Origin: Sinorhizobium chiapasense | Lineage (GTDB): Bacteria; Pseudomonadota; Alphaproteobacteria; Rhizobiales; Rhizobiaceae | Reading direction: 5' to 3' | NCBI RefSeq assembly: GCF_036488675.1 | Contig: NZ_CP133152.1 | Location: forward strand, 558,001-622,000 | DNA: 64,000 nt | Shown here: piece after piece, positions 25,967 to 35,002 of the stretch | Position numbering within the stretch: the first letter of the stretch is position 1 | Layout of the letters: the number at the start of each line of letters is the position of its first letter | Translations under genes and position numbers: made by a program | The notes under the pieces: generated by a model | Database searches by the model: none | Told to the model about the DNA's origin: nothing | The model's input: the letters and a program-made list of their open reading frames with translations, nothing else

Positions 25967-26296
25967 TTAGGGGTTGGAGTGGCCCGGCCGGTTCAAACGG
26001 CGAATGGTGACCTTGCCGGATTGTTTTTCGTCGGACGCAGATTCGATCAACACCTTGCCGGGCGACAATTTGCGCCGGCCACTGGCTTCCTTCCAGACCA
26101 GGAACAGGACGGCGATGAAATATCCGACTTGCAGCAGTACGGCGCAGATCAGAGTCTGTATCGCGGTCGAAACCAGGGAGCCGTTGAGGATATAGGTTGC
26201 GATGGCAAAAGCCACCAACGCGCCGATCATGCTGGCAAGGACGCGCGGCGCGAACATCGCGTTTCCGCCCTTCGGATTTTCGACTGGTGCCGTCAT
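25967..26296 (-). CDS. exoX: ExoX: post-translational inhibitor of exopolysaccharide synthesis
   Basis: The 109-residue protein has two hydrophobic segments (MIGALVAFAIATYILNG and the segment ending GYFIAVLFLVW) followed by a basic tail (KEASGRRK). This fits ExoX, a small inner-membrane protein that represses succinoglycan synthesis, probably by acting on ExoY. ATG 26296 has GGGAGGAGAGGG about 11 bases upstream. ATG 26257 would give 96 residues, close to the S. meliloti length. An earlier ATG at 26359 is less likely. It is divergent from exoY across a 746-base gap. Confidence 0.82.
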   Translation of the reverse strand: MTAPVENPKGGNAMFAPRVLASMIGALVAFAIATYILNGSLVSTAIQTLICAVLLQVGYFIAVLFLVWKEASGRRKLSPGKVLIESASDEKQSGKVTIRRLNRPGHSNP

Positions 26297-27042
26297 TGGA
26301 CTCTTAGCCCTCTCCTCCCGCTTCCCCACTATATTAGTGGTCGCTTTTCTCTTCAACATGCAAGCCGCAACTTTGTCGTTACTGTCTTTAGCGCGGGAAC
26401 CTTTCCGTCGGCTTGACCGGCGAGCGGGGACAAATCACTTCGGAGTGATCATGCGCAGGAATTCAATTAAAGATGGAGTTGTGACAAAAAATACAACAAA
26501 TGCTCGGGGAAGCCGGATTTCTAATGGCTCGTTTGCCGGCCCCCTAAATTGAGAGGGGTAAATGCGAACTCATTCTGATTGCTGCATCTTTCGGCTTAAG
26601 CGAAACGCCTTTTTCCGATCAACTTTTGTTACAAGTTTATTGCAGAAAGGCCCAGGAAAATGTGCACTGCAAAATGATGATGCAATGCAAAAAGCTGAGC
26701 CGGAATTACCCCTTGTCAATTTCGTGCCGGCGCCCCCCTCGGCCGGCGGAGTGAAACAAGGATACGTTTCCTGTAATACTTCGCGATCCGAAAGCATTAA
26801 ATCCCGCGGATGTTTGAACGTGGCAACCGTGTAACAAACTATCTTAGTTATAATTTTCGAATCGTTATAATTAAATTTTAGTAATAGTGTGCGCGCCCAG
26901 CTGGTCAAAACGCTTTGGTGACGGAGCGCACCGAAGCGGCCTTGATTTCGCCTTCAAAAAACAAATTCTCACCATACACTCGCGCTAGATGACCCGCGTC
27001 CTGCGGGACCGACAATCGCAAAACGTAAATGGAGTCACCTCT
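26297..27042. promoter_or_regulatory. exoX-exoY divergent regulatory region
   Basis: No gene is supported in this long gap. It is AT-rich near exoY: TTATAATT occurs at 26848-26855 and again at 26865-26872, 17 bases apart, with more A/T to 26883. A UUCG-type small hairpin (ATCACT/AGTGAT, 26434-26449) lies near exoX. In S. meliloti this region binds regulators such as MucR; I cannot identify those sites by eye. Confidence 0.5.
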
Positions 27043-27723
27043 ATGAAGTCCGCGACTCGCTCGGCCAGTTCGCCGTTTTTTATCGCAAATGAGACCGGGG
27101 TATTCCGGCCGATAGGAGGCATATCGAAACGAAGTTTTGACATTGCCGCCGCGTCCTTGGCTCTCGTGTTCTTCAGCCCGCTCTTCCTGCTCATCATGGC
27201 GCTCGTGAAGCTCTCTGATGGCGGGAGTGTTTTCTATGGACACCGCCGTATCGGCCACAACGGTCAGGCCTTCAAGTGCCTGAAATTCCGGACGATGATG
27301 GAGAATGGCGATCGCGTGCTGCAAGACTATTTCAAGGAGAATTCTGACGCCTACGAAGAGTGGCGCACGACCCGCAAGCTGCAGGATGACCCCCGGGTAA
27401 CCGCGGTGGGAGCCGTGTTGCGCAAGCTCAGCCTCGACGAGCTGCCGCAGCTCCTCAACATCATTCGCGGCGAAATGAGCGTGGTCGGTCCGCGCCCGGT
27501 CGTAGAGGACGAGCTCGAGCTTTATGATTCGGCTGCCGTCTACTACCTGCGCTCCCGGCCTGGTCTGACCGGCCTTTGGCAGATCAGTGGCCGTAACGAC
27601 GTATCCTACGCCGCCAGAGTGGCCTTCGACACGCAATACGTCCAGAACTGGTCGCTCCTTGCCGACCTTGCCATTGTCGTCAAGACGATTCCTGCCGTCT
27701 GCTTCTCCCGCGGCAGCTATTGA
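27043..27723 (+). CDS. exoY: ExoY: galactosyl-phosphate transferase starting succinoglycan synthesis
   Basis: The 226-residue protein equals S. meliloti ExoY in length. It has one membrane segment (FDIAAASLALVFFSPLFLLIMALV in part, residues ~33-57). The WbaP-type catalytic domain follows, with KCLKFRTM, DELPQLLNIIRGEMSVVGPRP, RPGLTGLWQISGR and the aromatic/serine C-terminus. It transfers galactose-1-phosphate from UDP-galactose to undecaprenyl phosphate. ATG 27043 has GGAG eight bases upstream; an earlier start at 26989 lacks one. It is first in the exoYFQ operon and is the target of ExoX. Confidence 0.96.
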   Translation: MKSATRSASSPFFIANETGVFRPIGGISKRSFDIAAASLALVFFSPLFLLIMALVKLSDGGSVFYGHRRIGHNGQAFKCLKFRTMMENGDRVLQDYFKENSDAYEEWRTTRKLQDDPRVTAVGAVLRKLSLDELPQLLNIIRGEMSVVGPRPVVEDELELYDSAAVYYLRSRPGLTGLWQISGRNDVSYAARVAFDTQYVQNWSLLADLAIVVKTIPAVCFSRGSY

Positions 27724-27780
27724 AACCCTGACGCTGACCCTCAGGGTCAAGACAGTGTCAGGCATCAGGACATCACGAAA

Positions 27781-29052
27781 ATGCAACCTATCAAAACTTC
27801 GGGGACGTTTGACGTCTCCAAAAAGCTTTCCTGTTTCGCCCGTGTCGCGCTCATCGCGGTCATTGCCGCGTCGGGGGCGACCGCCGCACAAGCCGACGAA
27901 TATCGGCTTGGCGTGATGGACAAGCTTCGCGTGCGCGTTGCCGAGTGGCAGACGGCCGAGGGCTCCGTGCGCGACTGGTCGGCGGTCAGTGGCGAGTACA
28001 CGGTCGGCGCGTCGGGTAATCTCTCGCTGCCTTTTGTCGGTGACCTGCCTGCCTCGGGCAAGACGACAACGGAAGTCGCCACCGAGATCGGCATCCAGAT
28101 GCAGAAGCTTTTTGGCCTGCGCGACCGGCCGTCGGCGTCCGTCGAAATGGCGCAATACCGTCCCGTCTATCTTACCGGCGAAGTGGAGACCCCTGGGGAA
28201 TATCCCTATGTCCCGAAGATGACGGTACTCAAGGCCGTCAGCCTCGGTGGCGGACTGCGCCGGGCCGAAAGCGGCGGGCGTTTCGTCCGGGACTACATCA
28301 CGGCGAGCGGCGAATCCGCCGTGCAGGTCGCGGAGCGCAACAGGCTGCTCATTCGCCGCGCCCGGCTCCAGGCTGAAATCGGCAAGCGCAACAAGATCGA
28401 ATTGCCCAGCGAACTCAAGAACGTCGAGGGCATCGACAACCTGCTCGCCGATGAGACGGCTTTGATGGAGTCGCGCGACAAGCGACAGGAGCGACAACTG
28501 GACGCCCTTGCCGATCTTAAATCTCTTCTTCAAAGCGAGATCGAGTCGCTCGGGAAAAAATCAGAAACGCAGGCCCGCCAGCTTGAACTCGTCATTGAAG
28601 ATCGCGAGAAGGTCGACAGCCTCGCCGAAAAGGGACTGGCGTTGAGCCAGCGCAAACTCGCGCTCGAACAAAGGGTTGCGGACGTGCAGTCTCAGCTGCT
28701 CGACATCGACACCAATTCGCTCAAGGCAAAGCAGGATTACAACAAAGCGACGCAGGACGAGACCAATCTCCGCAACGATTGGGACGAACAGCTCGCTCAG
28801 GAACTGCAAAACACAGAGGCCGAGCTCGACACGCTTTCGCTGAAGGTCGGCACCAATCGCGACCTCATGGCCGAGGCTCTGCTGCAATCGGCAGAAGCGG
28901 CTCGACTGGAAGACCAAAAATCCGAGGCGAACATCACCTACTCGATCATCCGTGAAAAGGATGGCAAGCCGACGGAGATCGCGGCGAACGAGAACACCGA
29001 GGTGCTGCCCGGAGACGTCATCAAGGTAAGCGCAGCACTGGCGATGCGGTGA
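27781..29052 (+). CDS. exoF: ExoF: outer-membrane/periplasmic polysaccharide export protein
   Basis: The 423-residue protein has a signal peptide ending near AAQADE (residue ~40). A polysaccharide export domain follows (YRLGVMDKLRVRVAEW, GNLSLPFVGDLPASGKT), then an SLBB-like soluble domain (VYLTGEVETPGEYPYVPKMTVLKAV). A long coiled-coil runs from residue ~190 to ~380. The C-terminal VLPGDVIKVS is family-typical. In S. meliloti exoF mutants lack the first lipid-linked galactose step as well as export. It is 57 bases after exoY and overlaps exoQ. Confidence 0.94.
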   Translation: MQPIKTSGTFDVSKKLSCFARVALIAVIAASGATAAQADEYRLGVMDKLRVRVAEWQTAEGSVRDWSAVSGEYTVGASGNLSLPFVGDLPASGKTTTEVATEIGIQMQKLFGLRDRPSASVEMAQYRPVYLTGEVETPGEYPYVPKMTVLKAVSLGGGLRRAESGGRFVRDYITASGESAVQVAERNRLLIRRARLQAEIGKRNKIELPSELKNVEGIDNLLADETALMESRDKRQERQLDALADLKSLLQSEIESLGKKSETQARQLELVIEDREKVDSLAEKGLALSQRKLALEQRVADVQSQLLDIDTNSLKAKQDYNKATQDETNLRNDWDEQLAQELQNTEAELDTLSLKVGTNRDLMAEALLQSAEAARLEDQKSEANITYSIIREKDGKPTEIAANENTEVLPGDVIKVSAALAMR

Positions 29053-30341
29053 GTTCCAGCATGCGGATTTCGAAGGCGAGCCTCGTCAGCCCCGGAACGA
29101 ATCAGCTTTACGGCACTTTCGCCGTGGCGCTGTCGTTGTTCGTCTTCGCCTATTCGCCGCGCTTCGGACAGGTTTCGATCCTGTTCTACTACGCTTTGTG
29201 GCTGCCTCTGGTTCTCGTCGACTACCGCAAGGTTCTAGGCAGTTACGGCAAGTATATCTGGATCCTCGCCTTCACTGTCTTCGCCTGCGTCTCCTTCTTC
29301 TGGTCGGCGGCGCCGGGGATGACGATGCGCACCGGGGTGCAATATCTCAGCCACGTCGTCTGTGCGCTGATCGCCATGCGGACGATCGACATCCCGACCC
29401 TGACGCGCGGAGGGATCGCCGGCGTCGCCATTGTCCTTCTCTATTCGCTGCTTTTCGGCGTTTATCACTACGATCCGCTGGACGGTACGTTCAGTTTTGT
29501 GGGCGCCTTTTCATCGAAGAACCAATTGGGCTTCTACGCTTCGCTGGGCATCTATTTCGCCTTCGTTGCCGTTTTCACCCTTGGCGAGCGCGGCGTCTGG
29601 ATGGCTGCGGCGGGCGTCTCCGGGTTGATCGCTGCCTACTCGCTGCTGGCTTCGCAGTCGGCGACTTCGGTCCTGACGACCGCTGCAATCATTGGCCTCT
29701 CGCTCGGCATGCGGGTGATATCCGCCCTGCGGCCTTCGAACCGCAAGGGCCTCTTTCTCGCCGCGGCAGTGTTCGGCGTGGTCGCCGCCGTTGCGATCAC
29801 CTACAGCGGTGGGATCGATGTGGTGCTCGGCGCATTCGGCAAGAATTCGACCCTTACGGGCCGCACCTATCTGTGGCAGCAGGGCATCGAGGCGGCAAGT
29901 GTTTCCCCGATCGTCGGGGTCGGCTACCAGGCCTATTGGATCCAGGGGTTTTCCGAGGCTGAGCGGCTTTGGGAAGAATTTTACATCACCGCGCGCTCCG
30001 GCTTCCATTTCCATAACACCTATATCGAGGCCATCGTGGAAACGGGGCTGATCGGCCTCCTGTTGCTGACCATGGTACTGGTCACAACGGTCTTCGGCCA
30101 CCTGAAGCGGTTGCTTTCCGAGGATCGCGATCCGGATTCGATGGTGCTCTTTGGTATAGCAATTCTGCTTCTCATCCGATCGTTCGTCGAGGTCGACATT
30201 CTCAACCCGTATCATGTCGGGTCGTTCTTGCTGTATTTTTCGGCGGGCAAGCTGACGATCAGGCGCACGCGACCGACCATGAACTGGCTGTGGCCGGAGG
30301 AACGGCGTTCTACAGCCTACAGAGTTCGTTTCAGCGCATAA
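29049..30341 (+). CDS. exoQ: ExoQ: Wzy-like polysaccharide polymerase
   Basis: The 430-residue integral membrane protein has about 11-12 hydrophobic segments and a large periplasmic loop with GFHFHNTYIEAIVETGLIG, a hallmark of the O-antigen ligase/polymerase superfamily. ExoQ polymerises repeating units to high-mass succinoglycan with ExoP. GTG 29049 overlaps the exoF stop (GTGA); an ATG at 29061 is an alternative. It is downstream of exoY and exoF on one transcript. Confidence 0.94.
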   Translation: MSSSMRISKASLVSPGTNQLYGTFAVALSLFVFAYSPRFGQVSILFYYALWLPLVLVDYRKVLGSYGKYIWILAFTVFACVSFFWSAAPGMTMRTGVQYLSHVVCALIAMRTIDIPTLTRGGIAGVAIVLLYSLLFGVYHYDPLDGTFSFVGAFSSKNQLGFYASLGIYFAFVAVFTLGERGVWMAAAGVSGLIAAYSLLASQSATSVLTTAAIIGLSLGMRVISALRPSNRKGLFLAAAVFGVVAAVAITYSGGIDVVLGAFGKNSTLTGRTYLWQQGIEAASVSPIVGVGYQAYWIQGFSEAERLWEEFYITARSGFHFHNTYIEAIVETGLIGLLLLTMVLVTTVFGHLKRLLSEDRDPDSMVLFGIAILLLIRSFVEVDILNPYHVGSFLLYFSAGKLTIRRTRPTMNWLWPEERRSTAYRVRFSA

Positions 30342-30363
30342 TACTGCGTCGTGGGGGCGCCTG

Positions 30364-31359
30364 ATGAAAACGATCCACGGGATCCAATACCTGCGCGCTG
30401 CGGCCGCGCTGGCGGTGGTGATATTCCATGCCGCAGAAAAGACTGGCCATCATTTCGCGATCGGCGCCGCCGGCGTTGACGTCTTCTTCGTCATCAGCGG
30501 CTTCATCATGTGGGTGATCAGCGATCGCCGGCCCGTCACGCCGGCGCGATTCATGGTCGATCGCATCCGCCGCATCGTGCCCATCTATTGGCTGGCGGCC
30601 ATGGTCATGGTCGCCGGAGGGATCGCGGGGCTCTTCCCGAACATGGTTCTATCCGTCGAGCATGTGCTCGCTTCGCTGTTCTTCATGCCAATGCGCTCTC
30701 CGAGCAACGGTGAGATATGGCCCGTTCTGGTGCAAGGCTGGACGCTCAATTTCGAGATGCTTTTTTACGCTGTGTTCGCGATCTCGCTGTTGCTGCCCCG
30801 AAAATGGCGCCTGCCTTCGATCGCCGGTCTCTTCTTCTTCCTGGTCGTGGCCGGACTCGTGACCAGCTTCGACAATCCCTTGATGCTGACTTACACTCGG
30901 CCCATCATCCTTGAATTCGTGGCAGGTATGGTCATCGCCGAGTTGTGGCTGAAGGGGAGGGTGCCGCCGCTCGTGGCCGGCGTGGCGCTGATCGCTTGCT
31001 CGTTCGGCGGCTTCCTGCTTATCGGTATCCTTCACCTGCCATTCGATGAATTCACAATCGGTCCGCTTGCGGTGATGCTGGTCGTCGGCGCCCTCTCGAT
31101 CGAGGCGCACGGACATATCCGTTCGCTGCAGTTGCCGAACCTTCTCGGCAATGCTTCCTACTCGATCTACATCTGGCACACCTTCGCGATTTCCGTGGTC
31201 GCCAAGGCTGCTTCGATGGTCGGGATCGATGCCTGGATAGCGTTGGCTGTTTCGGTGCTTTCCGGAACCGTGATCGGTATTGCCGGCTATGCCATGCTGG
31301 AGCGTCCGTTGCTTTATCGAAAGCGCATGCAACCGGCGGCCGAAAGCGTGGCCGGGTAG
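30364..31359 (+). CDS. exoZ: ExoZ: succinoglycan acetyltransferase
   Basis: The 331-residue protein is an acyltransferase-3 family membrane enzyme with about ten hydrophobic segments. The N-terminus has IQYLRAAAALAVVIFHA (conserved Arg and His), then GAAGVDVFFVISGFIMW. NASYSIYIWHTFAI lies near residue 260. ExoZ O-acetylates succinoglycan. It follows exoQ by 22 bases, with GGGG upstream of the start. ExoH belongs to the same family and is destroyed here, so ExoZ is the only intact O-acyl transferase in the cluster. Confidence 0.93.
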   Translation: MKTIHGIQYLRAAAALAVVIFHAAEKTGHHFAIGAAGVDVFFVISGFIMWVISDRRPVTPARFMVDRIRRIVPIYWLAAMVMVAGGIAGLFPNMVLSVEHVLASLFFMPMRSPSNGEIWPVLVQGWTLNFEMLFYAVFAISLLLPRKWRLPSIAGLFFFLVVAGLVTSFDNPLMLTYTRPIILEFVAGMVIAELWLKGRVPPLVAGVALIACSFGGFLLIGILHLPFDEFTIGPLAVMLVVGALSIEAHGHIRSLQLPNLLGNASYSIYIWHTFAISVVAKAASMVGIDAWIALAVSVLSGTVIGIAGYAMLERPLLYRKRMQPAAESVAG

Positions 31360-31453
31360 GCCGGCATTGAAGCGCTTGCCAGCGTCGGCGCGGTTACCCT
31401 GGAGTGTATGCCCGCCTGTTTAAGGCGAGACATGCTTTTGGAGGGACACACGT

Positions 31454-31554
31454 CTACAGCGCCCGCTTTTTCTAACGCATGGCGCTGTAGCGCTTCGATA
31501 TTGCTGAAGGTTGGTATCCTTAAATCGGAGCCGATTTAAGGATACTCGTAGCAG
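31454..31554 (-). repeat. Diverged RIME-like repeat, reverse orientation
   Basis: Read on the minus strand it keeps the ATCCTTAAATCG / CGATTTAAGGAT palindrome and a TACAGCG..CGCTGTA outer stem. The inner GCGCGTCT arms have decayed and the linker is changed. It lies between convergent exoZ and exoB and may end both transcripts. Confidence 0.65.
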
Positions 31555-31555
31555 A

Positions 31556-32542
31556 TCAGACGCCTTGATTTCTGCGTGAATGCCAGTTCCAGGCGGACTC
31601 GGTGATCGCCGCGAGGTCGTATTGCGGCTCCCAGCCGAGCACCGCGCGCGCCTTGTCGTTGTTGGCGACCAGGGTGGTCGAGTCGCCTTCGCGCCGCTCT
31701 GCATAGCGGATATTGAGCGGCCGCTCCGCAACCTTTTCGATCGCGCTCAGAAGCTCCTTGACCGTCGTACCGGTGCCCGTACCAAGATTGAGTTCGACGC
31801 TCTTGCCGCCTTCCAGCAGGTAGTCGACCGCCCGCACATGGGCATCCGCAAGGTCGAGGACATGGATGTAGTCGCGCACGCAGGTGCCGTCACGGGTATC
31901 GTAGTCGGTGCCAAACACATTGAAGCCTTCCCGGCGGCCAAGGGCCGCGTCGATCGCGAGCGGTATCGCGTGGGTTTCCGGCTCGTGCCATTCACCGATC
32001 CTTCCTTCGAAGTCGGCGCCGGCGGCGTTGAAGTAGCGCAGGATCACGGAACGCAGGCCCTTGTACAGATCATAGTCCTTCAGCGCCTGCTCGCAGACCC
32101 ATTTCGTGCGCCCATAGGGGTTGATCGGCGCCTGTTTGTGCGTTTCGTCCATCGGCACGCTATCGGGCAGGCCGTAGGTGGCACAGGTGGACGAGAATAC
32201 GAAGGCGTCGATCCCGGCAGCAAGCGCCGCCGACAGCAAGGTGAGCGTGCCGATGACGTTGTTGTCGTAGAATGCGGCCGGATCCTTCACCGACTCGCCG
32301 ACTTCGATCATGGCCGCAAAATGCAGGATCGCGCGTGGCCGGTATCGTGCGAGAACGTCGTCGAGACGCTTGCGGTCTCGAATGTCACCTTTTTCGAGAA
32401 CACCCCATTTGACGAATTCTTCGTGACCGTTCGAGAGGTTGTCGTAGACGATGGGCTGGTAGCCCTTGGCGGCCAGTTGGAGACACGTATGGGAGCCGAT
32501 ATAGCCGGCGCCGCCGACGACAAGAATGTTGTTGTTCTGCAC
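31556..32542 (-). CDS. exoB: ExoB: UDP-glucose 4-epimerase
   Basis: The 328-residue protein is a GalE-type extended SDR. NILVVGGAGYIGSHTCLQL binds NAD. The catalytic Ser-Tyr-Lys lies in FSSTCATYG and PYGRTK (Tyr ~148). RYFNAAGAD and RDYIHVLDLADAH are family motifs. It interconverts UDP-glucose and UDP-galactose, giving the galactose for ExoY and for lipopolysaccharide. GTG 32542 is chosen because CGAGG lies before it and the length then equals that of S. meliloti ExoB; ATG 32563 would add seven residues. It converges with exoZ and is divergent from exsA. Confidence 0.96.
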   Translation of the reverse strand: MQNNNILVVGGAGYIGSHTCLQLAAKGYQPIVYDNLSNGHEEFVKWGVLEKGDIRDRKRLDDVLARYRPRAILHFAAMIEVGESVKDPAAFYDNNVIGTLTLLSAALAAGIDAFVFSSTCATYGLPDSVPMDETHKQAPINPYGRTKWVCEQALKDYDLYKGLRSVILRYFNAAGADFEGRIGEWHEPETHAIPLAIDAALGRREGFNVFGTDYDTRDGTCVRDYIHVLDLADAHVRAVDYLLEGGKSVELNLGTGTGTTVKELLSAIEKVAERPLNIRYAERREGDSTTLVANNDKARAVLGWEPQYDLAAITESAWNWHSRRNQGV

Positions 32543-33034
32543 AGTCAACCTCGAGATTCGCATCTAGTTTCAATAGGAACCGCTTTACGGTTTGCAACGA
32601 ATAGCGGCGAAATTCCCAGCACATTGTAAAAGTTCTGCAAAGCGGGCGGCATTTTTAGGCTACGCGGCTATTCTGCGCCGATGGTGGCGGGCAACTGTTG
32701 CAAACGGGCTGCACTTGGCCAGCAGCGACACCGAAAATGCAATATACGCGCTTGGCGCTTCGGCCGTGTTCAACTATAAGGGGTCCTTCGGCAATCAGAA
32801 TCAGGGAGGCTAAGATGACAGTTTTTTCCTTCTCCCTATCGGGCGATCCAATATTCTCCGTATGACACGGGGCGCTTGCGCTTCTGATTGCGGCGTAGGG
32901 GATTGGCTTCGTCCGGCGCTCTCCGCCTTGGAGATCGCGCCGATTCATTGATGCCGCACCAGTTCGCTTTTCCTGGCGGCATTCCTTTCGTTACTGGATT
33001 TTGAGGCCGGTGCACCCGTCACCGGGCAAATCAT
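32543..33034. promoter_or_regulatory. exoB-exsA divergent intergenic region
   Basis: About 490 bases with no supported gene. A small palindrome GCAACTGTTGC lies near 32690. AT-rich patches near 32735-32780 (GCAATATACGC, AACTATAAGG) and 32816-32850 could hold promoters, but I cannot assign them reliably. The exsA start has only a weak ribosome-binding site. Confidence 0.4.
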
Positions 33035-34849
33035 ATGGCTTTTACTCGTTTCGTGGCGCGCGACCGCGCGTTCCGTAGTGTCTTCCGCTTTTGCTGGGCT
33101 CATTGGAAGAGACAGCCGGCGCGGCTCCTGGCGATCCTCGGCGCCGTGCTTCTGTCCACGCTTGCCGATGTGTTGACGCCGCTCTATTCCGGCAGGCTCG
33201 TCGACGCTGTCGTCTCGGGCGCAGCGACCGACGAGATTGCCTGGAACGCGGCGGTCTCGGCGTTCCTCATGCTGATGGCGCTGTCGCTCGGCGCCATCGT
33301 GCTCAGGCACATGACGTTCATGGGCATCGTCACTCTGACGCTGAAGATGATGTCCGACATCGCGTCGGCCGCATTCCACCACATCCAGCGGTTTTCCAGC
33401 GACTGGCATGCCAACAGCTTCGCCGGCTCGACCGTGCGCAAGGTGACGCGCGGGATGTGGGCGCTGGATCTCTTGAACGACACGCTGCTGGTGGCGCTGT
33501 TTCCGTCGGTGATCATGCTGGCGGGGTCGACGGCATTGATGGCCTGGTACTGGCCGATGATGGGCCTGATCATCGGGCTCGGCTCGATCGCCTTCATTGC
33601 GGTCACCGTCGCCCTCTCGCTCGGCTATGTGGCGCCGATGGCAAGCCTCGCCAACGGTTGGGATACAAGGCTCGGGGGTGCCCTTGCTGACGCGATCAGC
33701 TGCAACATCGTCGTCAAGGGTTTCGGCGCCGAGCGTCGCGAAGATCAACGCCTCGCCAGGGTGCTTGCCAAGTGGCAGAACCGGACGCGACGCACCTGGA
33801 CTCGCGGAACGCTCAACGGCACCGCACAGGGCGCCATGCTGCTCGTGCTACGCGCGGCGGTGATCGGTTTTGCCTTGGTGCTGTGGGCGAGGGGACAGGC
33901 GAGCGCCGGCGACATCACCTTCGTGCTGACATCCTTCTTCATCCTGCAAGGATATCTGCGCGAAGTGGGTATGCACATCCGCAACCTGCAGCGGTCGATC
34001 AACGACATGGAGGAGCTTGTCGACATCCACGCCCAGCCGCTTGGCATCGAAGACCGTGCCGGTGCGAAGGCGATCCGCATCACCGATGGCAAGATCGAGT
34101 TCGCCGATGTGACCTTCCACTACGGCGCGCACCGGGTACCGCTCTATGACCGCTTTTCGGTGACCATCCGGGCCGGCGAGCGGGTCGGCCTTGTCGGCCA
34201 TTCCGGTTCAGGCAAGACCACCTTCGTCAAACTGATCCAGCGCCTCCACGACCTGAAGGCAGGCGAAATCAGGATCGACGGGCAGGATATCGCCGGCGTG
34301 ACGCAGGCGTCGCTCCGCCAGCAGATCGCCATCGTGCAGCAGGAGCCGATCCTGTTCCACCGTTCGCTTGCCGAAAACATCGCCTATGGGCGACCGGGAG
34401 CGACCCAGCGCGAGGTCGAGGAGGCGGCAAGGCTCGCAAGTGCGCATGATTTTATTGCGGCGCTGCCGAAAGGCTACGGGACGCTGGTCGGCGAGCGCGG
34501 CGTCAAGCTGTCCGGTGGCGAGCGTCAGCGCGTCGCGATCGCCCGGGCATTCCTGGCCGACGCGCCGATCCTGATCCTCGACGAGGCGACATCGAGCCTC
34601 GACTCCGAATCCGAGGTGCTGATCCAGCAGGCGATGGAGCGGCTGATGATGGGACGCACGACGCTGGTGATCGCGCATCGGCTGTCGACGGTGCGCGCGC
34701 TCGACCGGTTGCTGGTCTTCAGCCGCGGTCGCATCGCGGAAGAGGGCGATCATGGCACGCTCATTCGTCTGAAGGGCGGCATTTACCGCGGGCTCTTCGA
34801 GCGGCAGGCGCTGGAGCTGACCAAGGGCCTTGTCCTCAACGATGGTTGA
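33035..34849 (+). CDS. exsA: ExsA: MsbA-like ABC exporter, fused membrane and ATPase domains
   Basis: The 604-residue half-transporter has six membrane segments (residues ~25-310). The ATPase domain has Walker A (GHSGSGKTTFVKL), Q-loop (IVQQEPILFH), signature ([15 protein letters not shown]), Walker B (ILILDEATSSLD) and the H-loop (VIAHRLST). It acts as a dimer in the inner membrane. S. meliloti ExsA lies at the same place next to exoB; its substrate is not established. Here it is followed not by exsB but by an inserted catabolic block, and a strong bidirectional hairpin ends the transcript. Confidence 0.9.
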   Translation: MAFTRFVARDRAFRSVFRFCWAHWKRQPARLLAILGAVLLSTLADVLTPLYSGRLVDAVVSGAATDEIAWNAAVSAFLMLMALSLGAIVLRHMTFMGIVTLTLKMMSDIASAAFHHIQRFSSDWHANSFAGSTVRKVTRGMWALDLLNDTLLVALFPSVIMLAGSTALMAWYWPMMGLIIGLGSIAFIAVTVALSLGYVAPMASLANGWDTRLGGALADAISCNIVVKGFGAERREDQRLARVLAKWQNRTRRTWTRGTLNGTAQGAMLLVLRAAVIGFALVLWARGQASAGDITFVLTSFFILQGYLREVGMHIRNLQRSINDMEELVDIHAQPLGIEDRAGAKAIRITDGKIEFADVTFHYGAHRVPLYDRFSVTIRAGERVGLVGHSGSGKTTFVKLIQRLHDLKAGEIRIDGQDIAGVTQASLRQQIAIVQQEPILFHRSLAENIAYGRPGATQREVEEAARLASAHDFIAALPKGYGTLVGERGVKLSGGERQRVAIARAFLADAPILILDEATSSLDSESEVLIQQAMERLMMGRTTLVIAHRLSTVRALDRLLVFSRGRIAEEGDHGTLIRLKGGIYRGLFERQALELTKGLVLNDG

Positions 34850-34964
34850 AACGGCCGCGTTCACGCAGAAGCTCAAGGTACACGGGCCGCGCGCCTGGTA
34901 AGGCGCATGACCCGTGGCGTCGCTTTGATCGGATTTCGGCTGTACGGAGCGGATACGAACTTAG

Positions 34965-34991
34965 CGGAAGCGAATTGCGCATTCGCTTCCG
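34965..34991. terminator. Bidirectional hairpin between exsA and the GntR gene
   Basis: CGGAAGCGAAT (34965-34975) pairs perfectly with ATTCGCTTCCG (34981-34991) around TGCGC. It sits between convergent genes, 115 bases after exsA and 12 bases after the GntR stop on the other strand, so it can end both transcripts. Confidence 0.7.
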
Positions 34992-35002
34992 TAAGATTTG
35001 CA

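Noticed and set aside
26905..28533. Minus-strand frame of 542 codons opposite exoY and exoF
   Set aside because: The plus-strand genes have strong family motifs and ribosome-binding sites; the antisense product has none.
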